NCBI GenBank assembly: GCA_024195585.1
Contig: SWBL01000214.1
Span: 24,058-88,057 of the forward strand
Length of the DNA stretch: 64,000 bases
From: Aureobasidium sp. EXF-3400
Taxonomy: Eukaryota; Ascomycota; Dothideomycetes; Dothideales; Saccotheciaceae
Direction: 5' to 3'
Within the stretch, counting starts at the first letter, position 1. Each line of letters starts with the position of its first letter. Position numbers and translations under genes: made by a program. Shown here piece after piece: positions 54,637 through 64,000 of this stretch. Below the pieces are notes generated by a model. The model made no database searches. It was not told where the DNA came from and saw only the letters and a program-made list of their open reading frames with translations.

Positions 54637-55363
54637 GTTGTTGCAGATTTGAAGTGAAACCTTGAAGGAGATGCAGGGACATAAGAGTAGCTTGCACCTG
54701 CAATGATCGCCAGTGAACCACTGACGTCTGAAGGATCCAATTCCAACGGTCGGCGATCCTTTCCCGGCTTTTCAGCTGAACGAGAGCTCAAATTTAGAAG
54801 TCAAGAAGCTTTGTGGCAGTAATATTCCACTCAAGCTTATCCTTCCAAACACCTGTAGCGACTTGTCCTCCGAGTACCTCGTCCCGGTCTGGTCCCTCGT
54901 CTGGGCTGTTCAGATCGACTCACTTACTCGGATACTCTCACACATCTTGCTCTAGAAGCCTCTAGTTATCGGAATCACCCCAGCTACAAGGTCCAGCATC
55001 GTATCTAAGGTTCAACGTGTCTCAGGCTTCGAAGGTCGAACAGCCAATGGATAGTCCCCGCACGATAATCGCCGGTTCGTACTCCGTAAATCTGCTTGAA
55101 TGCTCACGATCCTGGCCCAAATGTGACCGAGTGAATTTGCTTTGAATTCATTGAACTCATATTCTCCGTGGTCTTGTGCTTCAATGTTTCTCACATCTCT
55201 AAGCGCATGATGCACATTGACTTTTCAACAAGCTGATAATCCTGCTTGCCGAAAGCGGCGACTATACTTTCAGAAATTCGTGTTGCAACAGGTAATGATC
55301 GACACACCCGGAACCGGTGTCGTCGATTGAAACGCTTCAAACAAGCTATACTTCAATGTGGAC
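54637..55363. other. Intergenic, no gene recognised
   Basis: Upstream flank of the GPI-type gene and 3' flank of the Zn2Cys6 gene; only short frames. Confidence 0.45.
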
Positions 55364-56836
55364 TTAACCCTCGAACTCTTGCACAACACCTATCGCATTG
55401 AGGAAGTCGCGCATGATTATGCCAGTCTTGGAGTGCGTGAACGCTTCAATCATGGACCTGCAGGCTGGCGAGTCTTTACGCCCCGTCGTCGCAAAGTACC
55501 GAAGTGCAGTACTGACTGGGAAGACTGCAGCGTGAGCAGCCCATAGTCCCATGCCCGGTTCGAAAAAGTGGCGAGCTACTTGCGCAACATTAAGCGCCGG
55601 CAGCTCCGGGCTCACCCAGTCAGGCAAGGATGGTGCCGTCTCTCCAGGGGCCCAGACGTCCATAACAGTCTGAAGCTGAGATTGCAACTTTCTCAAAGAG
55701 CCGTAGAATATATTGCACATGGTCCAGTATTGTGTGCAGGTCGAAAAAAAGCCATAGCCGTGAAGTCTGCAGACATCATACAGCGAACTTCGTTCTTGAG
55801 AGGATGCTGACTGAGGACTTTCGGTGCCAGCAGCGGGATTCTGTTTCTCGTAGCATAACATCAACACTTCAATCTCCCAACCTTCCAATGCATAACAAAC
55901 TTCTAGCGCTTTTTGCACGAGGGTGATTCCCTGATTGATTCGCCGACGACGATCAAGTTCATCCTCGATTGCAGCTCCGTTCCTCTGGAAACCATCGAAA
56001 TCTTGCAGCAGCTGCGGGACAGGATTGATCAGAGCATAAAGCTCATCTCTCATGTTAAGTTTGGGTATGTCCCATTGAAGTTTGGTGAATATGTTAGGTT
56101 GGCGGCTCGTGAGGCCATGAATGATTGCGGTCATTCGTGTGCCATCGTAAAGATCAACGCCCAGGCCAGATAAGTGCCTTTCTCGCCCACGAAGCTGAAC
56201 AAGGCGACAAGTGCCATTGACATGCATCCGCCAGTCAGCTATCTGATTCCGTTGTGGAGTTATTGGTGAAGGTTCAGATGAGATCCGTTGGAGCATCTCG
56301 AAGAGGATGAGAAGCCGGCAGCAAGCGAGCACACGATCATCGCAAGCTGCTGTAGCATCCTGCAATGCAATGTTGGTGTGCTTGAGTGCTTGGGCATACA
56401 ACCATGCTGCGCGTATGACCAACGCACGATCGTCATTCATCCATCCAAGACCTGCTAGAGCGCATGCTTGCATGGCTTTCTTCACATCAGAGTCCCTTTC
56501 TGCCAACTCTCGAATACTCGGTATCCATGGAGCGGAAAGGATGCCGCCGATACTTCCATCCAATCTCGGGTCTTCTTGTGGGAGATAGTTTGTCCAAAAG
56601 TATTCGTCCATGACAAGCGTAGAACCTGTTCTGGCGAGTGAACTACTCGAAAGTGACACGAGAGAGCTTGTTGGACTTGACGAACTTCCGAGGCCAACAA
56701 AAACGAATTGCTTTTGCTCGAACGTGCAAGTGATCTTGAGTCGCAGGCAACGCGTGCATGTCGGCTTCTTCAGATCGCACCCTTTCTTTCTGGTCCTACA
56801 ACTTACACAACCTCTAGTAGTGCGCACACCCTGCAT
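55364..56836 (-). CDS. Zn2Cys6 transcription factor
   Basis: Intron-free, 490 residues from the ATG at 56836. The N-terminal RTTRGCVSCRTRKKGCDLKK then CTRCLRLKITC is a complete cluster (C-x2-C-x6-C-x6-C-x2-C-x6-C). A Ser-rich linker and a helical region (LAERDSDVKKAMQACALAGL, ACCRLLILFEMLQRISSEPS, NGTCRLVQLRGRERHLSGLG) follow. That region matches the fungal-specific 'transcription factor domain 2' type found in many Pezizomycotina regulators. The C-terminus MRDFLNAIGVVQEFEG is typical for the type. Neighbours give no clear target. Confidence 0.9.
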   Translation of the reverse strand: MQGVRTTRGCVSCRTRKKGCDLKKPTCTRCLRLKITCTFEQKQFVFVGLGSSSSPTSSLVSLSSSSLARTGSTLVMDEYFWTNYLPQEDPRLDGSIGGILSAPWIPSIRELAERDSDVKKAMQACALAGLGWMNDDRALVIRAAWLYAQALKHTNIALQDATAACDDRVLACCRLLILFEMLQRISSEPSPITPQRNQIADWRMHVNGTCRLVQLRGRERHLSGLGVDLYDGTRMTAIIHGLTSRQPNIFTKLQWDIPKLNMRDELYALINPVPQLLQDFDGFQRNGAAIEDELDRRRRINQGITLVQKALEVCYALEGWEIEVLMLCYEKQNPAAGTESPQSASSQERSSLYDVCRLHGYGFFSTCTQYWTMCNIFYGSLRKLQSQLQTVMDVWAPGETAPSLPDWVSPELPALNVAQVARHFFEPGMGLWAAHAAVFPVSTALRYFATTGRKDSPACRSMIEAFTHSKTGIIMRDFLNAIGVVQEFEG

Positions 56837-57701
56837 GTTGGGCTGTTGTCAGAGATGGTTGTGAGCGGAGGGATGTCGATAGTGTTTGTCGGCGTTGAAA
56901 GTATGTGAAGTCCTTCGTCGCTCAGCCTTTTTGGTGGAGCTTCAGCTGCTCAGTCGAGGGTCGACGCGCACATGCTTCTTCTTGCGCATCGACAGAGCGA
57001 AACTGATCTGAGCAATGAGTTTGCGGATGGCCAATTGCTACGACGCGACGAGACCAAGGGATTTGATCGATCGCACAAGTCGGAATGACAAGGAGATATG
57101 TCGCAACAATTGGCAGAGGAGGAATACGCGACATGATAAGTCATCATGGGGCGCATTACAAAGATTTGCTTCTTGCGCCAAATCCAGACGAATTTGGTGA
57201 CAGATCGGTCTTTCAAGCTCGCAGACTCGATGGTAGGAAGCTTGGAGGGCTGGGCGCCGCGACGGTGGAATAGTTGGACCGTGAAATCCTTCGCGAGCTC
57301 ACAGCATCTAACCGCATTGGGAGGGACTCTGCGCTCGCCGACATCATCGTCGCATTTTCGTCTGCAACCGTAATTGCTGATTTTTATAACTTGAATATCT
57401 TGTTTAGTGTGCAAGTCTGCTTTGAGATGGTTTCTAGGTGATACAGTCGCAGAGTGCTACTCGATCAGGTATAGCCTGCTACGTCGCAGCAACAACCGCT
57501 GTCATGCATCGCCATCAATGTCCCGCTCATGATTCCACCGTCTCATACTATCATATCATCAGAAAAGTCGATTTGTCTATAAGTAAACATGAACCCGCCT
57601 GGGACTGCTACTTACAATCCACTTCTCATCTCAATCTTCCCAACGACTTCACAGTCTTAACCGATATCTGACTCACTAATACGTCTGCGGCCCTGTGAGA
57701 C
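56837..57701. other. Divergent promoter region, no gene recognised
   Basis: It separates the Zn2Cys6 start from the DUF2306 gene start. Several short frames exist but none carries a recognisable motif. Confidence 0.45.
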
Positions 57702-59111
57702 ATGTCATCGACATTCAATCAGTCTGAAAAAGCTGTCAATGGCTTTGTCCGCTGTATGCGCCATGTGTATAACCCACTTGGCTTTTCTAAAGGATACAAT
57801 GCTGTTCTTGGTGAGTACGACTCCCTTTCTCTTGAGACCATCGCTCACCGGTGCCATTCAGCATTCCTTGCCCTTGGATACCTCTTGGGTTTCACACTAG
57901 CCAGACTCCAGTACTTGTCGTTTAACGGTGTGTTCTGCAACTCAAACTCGGCTGGTGGCACTGGAGCAGCTCCTGGAGAATGCTACTACTGGCTGCAAGT
58001 ACCCTTCAAGATTGGTAAGTTAGAGTTGTTTCGGACTGTTGGCTTGAGCTGGATACTGACCATCAGAAAGGCATGAAGCTCCATTTGTACACCATTCTGC
58101 CGGCCTCGTTGCTTGTTGTCCTCCAGTTCATCCCTGTGATCAGACACAAGATCATCTTGTTCCACCGCTTGAACGGTTATGCTATAGTCATTCTTTCTCT
58201 CGTCAGCAATGCTGGAACGATCATCATCACTCGACACGCCTTTGGAGGTGACTTTGCAACACAGACTTGGACGGGAGCTATGGTCATACTGACCACCGTG
58301 GGATACATTATGGCTTGGGTCAACATCAAATTGCTACAGATCGATCAGCACCGTGCTTGGATGTCGCGAGTATGGGCCTGGGTAGGTCCACTATCGTGTT
58401 CTGAAGCTTCCAGCTTATTGACATCGTGCAGTTCTCAACCATTATTACGATTCGAATTATTATGATCATCTCAGCACAGATCATTAGCATGAGTAGGGAT
58501 TGGTAAGCGATATCAACCACAGACACAGAGATATGTCGCAAACACATCTGAGAATTTCTCCCAGGTACACTGTCCGAACATGTGCTCAGATTGCATTCGC
58601 TCTGGGACAGAGCAAGACTCTTGTGGCTTACCCTCAATGCGCTGACTACTTTAACGGCAACGCACCAAAACTTTCAGTCGTCGTCACTGCCGACTTTGCG
58701 AGCGACAACTCGATGGAGCTATCTGCCGCACTCGGTGTCCCTTTTGGTGCAGCGGGTTGGGTGGCGCTGTTGTTGCACACTATTGCTATGGAGACCTATG
58801 TAAGCGTGATCGTTACCCAATTTGAACTAGACACTGATCAGCATGCTATCCAGCTTCGTCTCACACCCAAAGAATCCAATCGCTTGCGCCAAGTGTCTTA
58901 CGAACGTCAACTCGAGAGAGGCATGTCCAGGCCTGGCTACGCGGGATTAGTTCCAGAGAGATTTGGAGACGCAGATCCATTCCAGCCTGCTTCGCGACAT
59001 GAAGAGCTACATCAGAAAATGACTGATGACATGTCTACAAGGTCAAGGGATGATATACCTGACATTGTCCAAACATGGATCCAACGACCAAGAGAAACTT
59101 ATCAGCGCTGA
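57702..59111 (+). CDS. DUF2306-type multi-pass membrane protein
   Basis: Five exons: 57702-57810, 57862-58014, 58071-58381, 58432-58502 and 58565-59111, giving 396 residues with frame kept through all four introns. LAFLALGYLLGFTLARLQYL, MKLHLYTILPASLLVVLQFI, then IRHKIILFHRLNGYAIVILS (RH..LHR.NGY), ITRHAFGGDFATQTWTG, NIKLLQIDQHRAWMSRVWAW and FSTIITIRIIMIISAQII form about seven helices. The HR-N-G and Q-HR-WM-R motifs are typical of the DUF2306 family of predicted membrane proteins, whose conserved histidines suggest haem or metal binding. The C-terminal cytosolic tail is long and charged. Function unknown. Confidence 0.8.
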
Positions 59112-59759
59112 ATTCCTCGCCATCACGCCAGAATGTATCTTGTGAAGGCTCTGAAAAGGCTAGAAACTTGTACCTGTTCCTCAATTAACTCCAAGTATGT
59201 AACTCGTCAGCACAGAGGTGGGCCAATTGGTTCAACCAAATTTGGTACGATGGATGGCTGATAGATTGTCGTGGCAGGGACAACCCTGTGCTTGCCGCAT
59301 CCTGTTGATCTTATTTGTGTGACTCGTTAAGGGACCACTGTATAGAGCTAGATCCCGGGTTCAAGTAGCGGATCAAACCTCGGATCAGGTCTGAGTGAAT
59401 GGACAAACGACATGCTAGAGACAATGGACAGCATTTGTCCAAGCAATGTGGAAGGAGCAAGCAGCGGCTGGCACGGGTCAAGCGGCACATCGACTTTTGG
59501 CCAAGAGCGGGTGTGGAGCGGGCAAGTTCAAGATCGCACACCTTTGAGACTTTCTCCGCCGCGATCGGATTCGTTGCCCGAAGGGCGGAAATGCCCAATG
59601 ATTCATCCAGATAGAGGAGAACCGAGGATAGGGCAAGAAAAGCAATTGACTCATCAGAAATGCGACTTTTCCAATGTCGTTGGGCATGAGTGTCGTTGCG
59701 TAGAGAAGTTGTATTGTCGACCTCAACCCATGAACGACTGAAACGACGCGCCCGTGACC
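59112..59759. other. Intergenic, no gene recognised
   Basis: 3' flank of the DUF2306 gene and promoter of the MCT-type transporter; short frames only. Confidence 0.45.
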
Positions 59760-61145
59760 ATGACGTCCTACGAACCCAAGAACGACCGCGCCCACGACAG
59801 CATTTCAAGCTTCAAGGATTTCGAACACGAGCAAGAGCGAGGACCATACAAATCGGATGGACTTCATACGGTTGAGCCAATACCAGGAGAGCCGCCACTG
59901 GCAAACACCTTCTCTCACGATCCTGCCGTGTCGATACGAAGCGTCGAGCCTGCTCCTGATGGCGGACTACAAGCCTGGACTCAAGTCGCCATGGCTCATT
60001 TGACCGTCTTCAGCACCTGGGGTTGGGTCACGAGTTATGGTGTGTTCCAGGAGTATTACAGGACTTCCTTGGGTCTCGATCCCTCGGCCATTTCTTGGAT
60101 TGGCAGCGTTCAGATCTTTCTACTCTTTTTCCTGGGTACATTCAGTGGCCGCGCGCTTGATGCTGGTCTCTTTCGTCCCGTCTATCTTGCAGGAACGGTG
60201 TTGCAGCTGCTGGGCATCTTTTCAATGTCAGCAGCAACGAAATACTGGCAGTTGTTCCTGTCGCAAGGACTGTGCATTGGCATTGCCGGCGGACTGCAGT
60301 TCTGCCCCGTAATGTCCCTGGTCAGCACCTATTTTGTCAAGAAGCGTTCCTTCGCTATTGGCTTTGTTACAATTGGATCTTGCACTGGCGGTGTCGTCTT
60401 CCCCATCGTTGTCCAGCAACTTCTTCCACGCATTGGCTTTGCTTGGACTGTTCGCGTGTGCGGCTTCCTCATGCTGTTTACAAACATCCTGTGCAATCTA
60501 GTCTTTCGTACAAGACTGCCCCCGCGCAAAGCAGGGCCTATTGTGGAATGGTCGTCATTCAAGGAACCAACCTATGTACTGTACTGCGCGGGAATGTTCT
60601 TCAACTTCTGGGGCTTATACTTTGCATTTTTCTATGTTGGCAGCTATGGTCGCAATGTAATTGGCATGAGCTCTCACGACTCCATCGATCTCCTCTTGAC
60701 AATGGTCGCTGTTGGTTTTCTCTGGCGATTGCTTCCCAATTACTTCAGCGATCGGATCGGAGCTGTTAATGTCATGATGCCATTCACTCTTGTTTGCGGC
60801 GTTATGATGTATGCCTGGACTGGAATCCACACCAAAGCATCACTATTCGTCTTCGCCGCCATCTATGGTTCTGGTTCAGCCGGTCTGCAATCGATGTTCC
60901 CGGCTGGTCTGTCGAGTCTGACAACAGACATGAAGAAAACTGGTGTCCGCATGGGGCAAGGCTTTTCTGTAGTCAGTATAGCCTGTTTAACTGGACCGCC
61001 ACTAGCTGGTTACATTATATCGCAAGATGATGGTCATTATCTTCCTGCGCAAATATGGGCAGGCACATCATTCTTGCTAGGCGTATTACTCTTATTTGCT
61101 GCACGTACGGCGAAAGTCGGGCTACGGCTTAAGCAAAAAGTCTGA
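59760..61145 (+). CDS. MFS monocarboxylate transporter-like protein
   Basis: Intron-free, 461 residues from the ATG at 59760; a GTG two codons upstream was ignored. After a charged cytosolic N-terminus, PAPDGGLQAWTQVAMAHLTV is the MCT signature (PDGG-x-A-W). TWGWVTSYGVFQEYYRTSLG and IGSVQIFLLFFLGTFSGRAL follow, then YWQLFLSQGLCIGIAGGLQF, STYFVKKRSFAIGFVTIGSC and GGVVFPIVVQQLLPRIGFAW. Twelve helices are expected. Fungal members carry monocarboxylates, riboflavin or polyketide-related substrates; the substrate here is unknown. Probably plasma membrane. Confidence 0.9.
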   Translation: MTSYEPKNDRAHDSISSFKDFEHEQERGPYKSDGLHTVEPIPGEPPLANTFSHDPAVSIRSVEPAPDGGLQAWTQVAMAHLTVFSTWGWVTSYGVFQEYYRTSLGLDPSAISWIGSVQIFLLFFLGTFSGRALDAGLFRPVYLAGTVLQLLGIFSMSAATKYWQLFLSQGLCIGIAGGLQFCPVMSLVSTYFVKKRSFAIGFVTIGSCTGGVVFPIVVQQLLPRIGFAWTVRVCGFLMLFTNILCNLVFRTRLPPRKAGPIVEWSSFKEPTYVLYCAGMFFNFWGLYFAFFYVGSYGRNVIGMSSHDSIDLLLTMVAVGFLWRLLPNYFSDRIGAVNVMMPFTLVCGVMMYAWTGIHTKASLFVFAAIYGSGSAGLQSMFPAGLSSLTTDMKKTGVRMGQGFSVVSIACLTGPPLAGYIISQDDGHYLPAQIWAGTSFLLGVLLLFAARTAKVGLRLKQKV

Positions 61146-61859
61146 TAACTTTGCTTTTGAATCATATATATCAGCGATATCTGTATTACATCTTTAGCCC
61201 GAAGTTCAAAGCACCGGACTTTTGCCAGTCCAACTCAATGTGATGTTAGATAGGCGCTAGGTCGGTTGGTCGCTGTTGGCTTCGTCTGGCGCTTGCAACT
61301 ACAGCTCCTCACTCGTGATGTAACCCTCCACCATCATCAGTGCATAGCAAACCAAAGTTATGATTCATGTAAGAGTCGCTGGATACAGATACAGGCAAGT
61401 CGTCAATCATGTTGCGCATGTTCGTCTTTGGCGTAGCGCACATGAATAGGCGGCAAGGCATGCTTCTAGCGCATCGAACAAAGCGGCATCATCATACAAG
61501 GCAAGGTGTTCTCACGGCATCCAAGGCAGCACAGGAAAAGGCAAGTCAAGTTCGGGTTTCCATTTCTCAGCATGTGAATGCGAGGATCTCAAAACGTGAG
61601 AGGCTGAAGCCAAGATTCAGCGTGTATCGTAAAACCTTCCTTCTTTTTCCCAATTCCCCTTGTGAATGTATGCCATGTCCTTTCCAAGCTTTTTCGCAGA
61701 AGTGGTGTTGACCAAAGGCGATGTGAAGAGGATGTTGCTGAGAAGGAGAGGGCGGTGGCAGGAAGTTTGTGGTTGTGACGACGTTGGAGAGTTCGTCTAC
61801 ACTCATGAATTAGTTATAGCAGGGGCACTTTTGGGGCGATGGTGCACTGACCTAACAGA
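61146..61859. other. Intergenic, no gene recognised
   Basis: Only short frames between convergent genes; no recognisable motif. Confidence 0.45.
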
Positions 61860-62243
61860 TCACTCCTCAAAGACGATGTTGCTGAGAGCAGGATCGTAAG
61901 TGTTGTTCTGGCTGACGACAAAGCCGGACTTCATCTTAACACCAGTCTGAGCGTCATCACGACTGGCAAGCTGGTTGTCGTGAGTGCTGAGGCTGCCGCT
62001 GGTGCCGTGGTCGGTGGAGTCGGCCGAGTTGGCACACTTGAAGGCGTGGTGGTAGAGATAGTCGAGAATAGCGCAAGCGTCATAGACCATGAGGCCGTGC
62101 TGAGCCATGGCAGTGAAGACGTGTTTGGAGGCAACGGCAAACTCGGCGGGAGTGGTGGGAGGTTTGGCGTGATAATCCATGGGCAGGAGGTTCAGGCCGT
62201 GCAGCATCTGCAGTCTCTTTTCGTGGACGGGCTCGGAAGTCAT
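61860..62243 (-). CDS. Small protein of unknown function
   Basis: Open frame of 127 residues from the ATG at 62243. No signal peptide. The sequence begins TSEPVHEKRLQMLHGLNLLP and contains a predicted helical core TAMAQHGLMVYDACAILDYL followed by a polar, Ser/Thr/His-rich tail. Composition and codon use look protein-coding. I do not recognise the family. It is divergent from another small gene at 62541. The real 3' end could involve an intron. Confidence 0.55.
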   Translation of the reverse strand: MTSEPVHEKRLQMLHGLNLLPMDYHAKPPTTPAEFAVASKHVFTAMAQHGLMVYDACAILDYLYHHAFKCANSADSTDHGTSGSLSTHDNQLASRDDAQTGVKMKSGFVVSQNNTYDPALSNIVFEE

Positions 62244-62253
62244 GGCGCAAGAC

Positions 62254-62294
62254 AGAGGTGGTGGTGTTTGAGAGGTGGTGGTGTTTGAGAGGTG
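62254..62294. repeat. 17-bp tandem repeat just upstream of the small gene
   Basis: The unit agaggtggtggtgtttg occurs at 62254-62270 and 62271-62287, with a partial third copy to 62294. It lies 11-51 bp upstream of the ATG at 62243, probably in the 5' untranslated region. A purine-rich GAAGAA-type stretch follows at about 62320-62355. Confidence 0.8.
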
Positions 62295-62540
62295 TTGGTT
62301 GAAGAGTTCGTGGGTGTGATGGAGACGAAGAAGCGAAGAAGAACGAAGAAGCGATTCTGTTGTTTGTGTGTAACACTTTCACTTTCACATGTGTGCGCCG
62401 GTCTGTGCACCACCTTGATGAGTCGTCAGGGTCCAAACCATCCCAGGGTCCAACCGGTTCGTTCGCGACAAGGTTTTTGCTTTCGAACACTCCTTAAACC
62501 CTGTCACCACCCAAACACGCGCAGCAAACAACTCCTCAAC

Positions 62541-62786
62541 ATGAACGACGGCCATTCCACCAGCAAACACAAGGACAATGGCGCCTGGAGCACTGACGAA
62601 ATCAAACGTATCGAGAACCTCATGGATGACATCGAGAAGAAGTACGCCTCAAGCATGAACGGCAAGGACGGCGCACCCTGGGTCCCCGTCCAAAGCAGCA
62701 CCAAGACATCTTCTGACTGGGACTGCGCTACACTTCGCGCACAAGAGTCCGACAAGACCTCAAGCGATAACAAGGAGATGCGTTAG
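62541..62786 (+). CDS. Small hydrophilic protein of unknown function
   Basis: Frame of 81 residues from the ATG at 62541 to a TAG at 62786. NGAWSTDEIKRIENLMDDIE then KKYASSMNGKDGAPWVPVQS suggests a short helix in a disordered chain. No signal peptide or membrane segment. Not recognised. It forms a divergent pair with the 127-residue gene across 297 bp. Confidence 0.5.
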   Translation: MNDGHSTSKHKDNGAWSTDEIKRIENLMDDIEKKYASSMNGKDGAPWVPVQSSTKTSSDWDCATLRAQESDKTSSDNKEMR

Positions 62787-64000
62787 ACACCAGACTGTCG
62801 CACAACCCCTTTTGACTATCGATTTTGCCTTGATTGACCTTTCCCGACGCATTCCGATCCTATCTCCAGTCAGTCTTTGATCGTTTCCATGCAATCATGT
62901 TGACCATCAACTAACGTGATGCAGCTTTTAAACTAGAGGATGACATCGTACATGCGAGGCACGAGCAAGTGATCTTGTGAGAGATGAAGGAGCACACGTC
63001 TTCGGAGGAATGAAGGAGCGGGATGTCTTCAGAAGCAGTGCAAACAAGCGCTTGACGTTTCTGATCGAGAAAATGGTCAATAAAGACTTTGGACTGGAAG
63101 ATATGGTGCACACTGTCCTCGGTGCCGAGTTCGTAAAACTCTGTGATGCGTTCTTCAAAGCCCCTCTTAGCTTCTTTCCTTGATAGATTGTCTCTCCACT
63201 CGCAACCCGCCAAGCTGCTTTCTCATCTCCTCCCCTGGGATTATGTCAGTGCGAAGCGCGACGAGTAGTCCCAGATTTTCTGAATAGCGGTTTTCTGTTT
63301 TGCTGAACAACAAGCAAAAGCTGTATGATATTTTGATTTCTTCGGCATTTGATCTCTGTCGCACCGTTGAGAGCTGACTCCAGACGCCTCGGCCCGGCCC
63401 GTCTCCACACAAGCGTTGATAAGCGAAGTGGATCGTGACAGCCTACAATGTTGATATCAACAAGACGTGGTCGGGTTTTTCTTTCGATCTGAACGCAAAG
63501 AGATTGGCAATAGCATCAGAAACCATGTTGTTAAGAAAGAAATAAATAGCAAAACTATTAAGTTGTGTTCAGCGTGCGTCGGGCTCTCTGAAGAAGTTCA
63601 CAAACACCTTGAGATATGTATGGCGACAAATACCTATGGTTGAACAGCAAGAAAAATCGATAACAAAGACTTGCATAGTGTGCTGGCAGGCAAATATACC
63701 CTTTCCGCAAGGATCATCGACCTATGGTCACCAGACGTTTCACGTTCGTCTTGTTCCAACACTCCGAAGCTTTTGCATCAACATTGATTTGCGTACCAGC
63801 ATATAGAACTGCCCATCTACATGATATTCTGAACGTCCAAAAGCTAATGCATGTAACCACCAAAAAGGTCGGTTTCTGTTGTTTTCTTTGCAGATTACTA
63901 TTCGATTTGATTTGATTTGATTTGATTATCTCAAGCTATTTACCCCGCAAGGGGTATGAGCTGTCGCTAGCTAATCCGCATTCTGGCCAATCATGTGCGC
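62787..64000. other. Window end, no confident gene
   Basis: A plus-strand frame ending near 63183 (NKRLTFLIEKMVNKDFGLED, FVKLCDAFFKAP) looks somewhat protein-like but has no ATG start. A minus-strand frame overlaps it, so neither is called. The rest has no coding signal. Confidence 0.35.
63904..63925. repeat. GATTT microsatellite
   Basis: Four perfect tandem copies of GATTT, followed by gatta. Confidence 0.85.

Noticed and set aside
62911..63213. Minus-strand 100-codon frame near the window end, overlapping a plus-strand frame of similar length
   Set aside because: Neither begins with ATG, no domain is recognised, and the two overlap, so I could not decide that either is coding.
1..64000. 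tRNA genes, CRISPR arrays, long terminal repeats or transposase genes
   Set aside because: I looked for T-arm-like GGTTCGAAT words in a tRNA context, regular spaced repeats and transposase or reverse-transcriptase motifs and found none I could support.

Overview
The window is nuclear DNA of a filamentous ascomycete (Pezizomycotina; Dothideomycetes is my best guess). The evidence is gene style: introns of about 48-57 bp with GTRNGT-like donors and CTAAC/CTGAC-type branch points, four Zn2Cys6 regulators, fungal-only domains (DUF6536, DUF3632, EthD, TRI12-type MFS) and GPI-type surface proteins. I saw no tRNA, rRNA, intact transposon or CRISPR array. Gene models were spliced by eye. Several gave a total coding length divisible by three and rejoined conserved family motifs, which supports them.

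Layout. 0.5-4.6 kb: AFG1-type ATPase, a DUF6536 fragment and a DUF3632 gene. 5.6-8.1 kb: a divergent pair of regulators (Zn2Cys6 and bZIP). 8.9-12.4 kb: two divergent dead genes, an FAD monooxygenase and an O-methyltransferase. 13.0 kb: sulfotransferase. 14.5-29.8 kb: a block of metabolic genes (PF04199 cyclase/hydrolase, MFS sugar transporter, unrecognised exons, Gfo/Idh oxidoreductase, tartrate/isopropylmalate-type dehydrogenase, Zn2Cys6 regulator, transaldolase paralogue, SSADH-like aldehyde dehydrogenase). 30.0-31.1 kb: the 3' ends of a second aldehyde dehydrogenase and an amino-acid permease facing away from each other. 31.4-45.9 kb: surface and secreted proteins (GPI protein with an in-frame stop, GMC oxidoreductase with a PAN tail, Ser/Thr-rich repeat protein), a membrane alpha/beta-hydrolase-like protein and a Zn2Cys6 regulator. 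46.4-52.5 kb: TRI12-type MFS, EthD-domain protein and GH3 glycosidase. 52.6-62.8 kb: a GPI protein with an in-frame stop, a Zn2Cys6 regulator, a DUF2306 membrane protein, an MCT-type MFS and two small unknown genes.

The main candidate for an undescribed system is the 14.5-29.8 kb block. The 8-mer CGGCCGAT (or its complement) occurs, as far as I could find by eye, only in three of its promoters: three tandem copies upstream of the cyclase, a perfect 9-bp inverted repeat with an 11-bp spacer between the divergent Gfo/Idh and dehydrogenase genes, and one copy between the divergent transaldolase and aldehyde dehydrogenase genes. CGG/CCG half-sites are typical of Zn2Cys6 regulators, and one is encoded inside the block. 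I infer a co-regulated catabolic pathway for a sugar or sugar acid: uptake, NAD(P)-dependent oxidation, hydrolysis or dehydration, oxidative decarboxylation, aldol transfer and aldehyde oxidation. The substrate is unknown.
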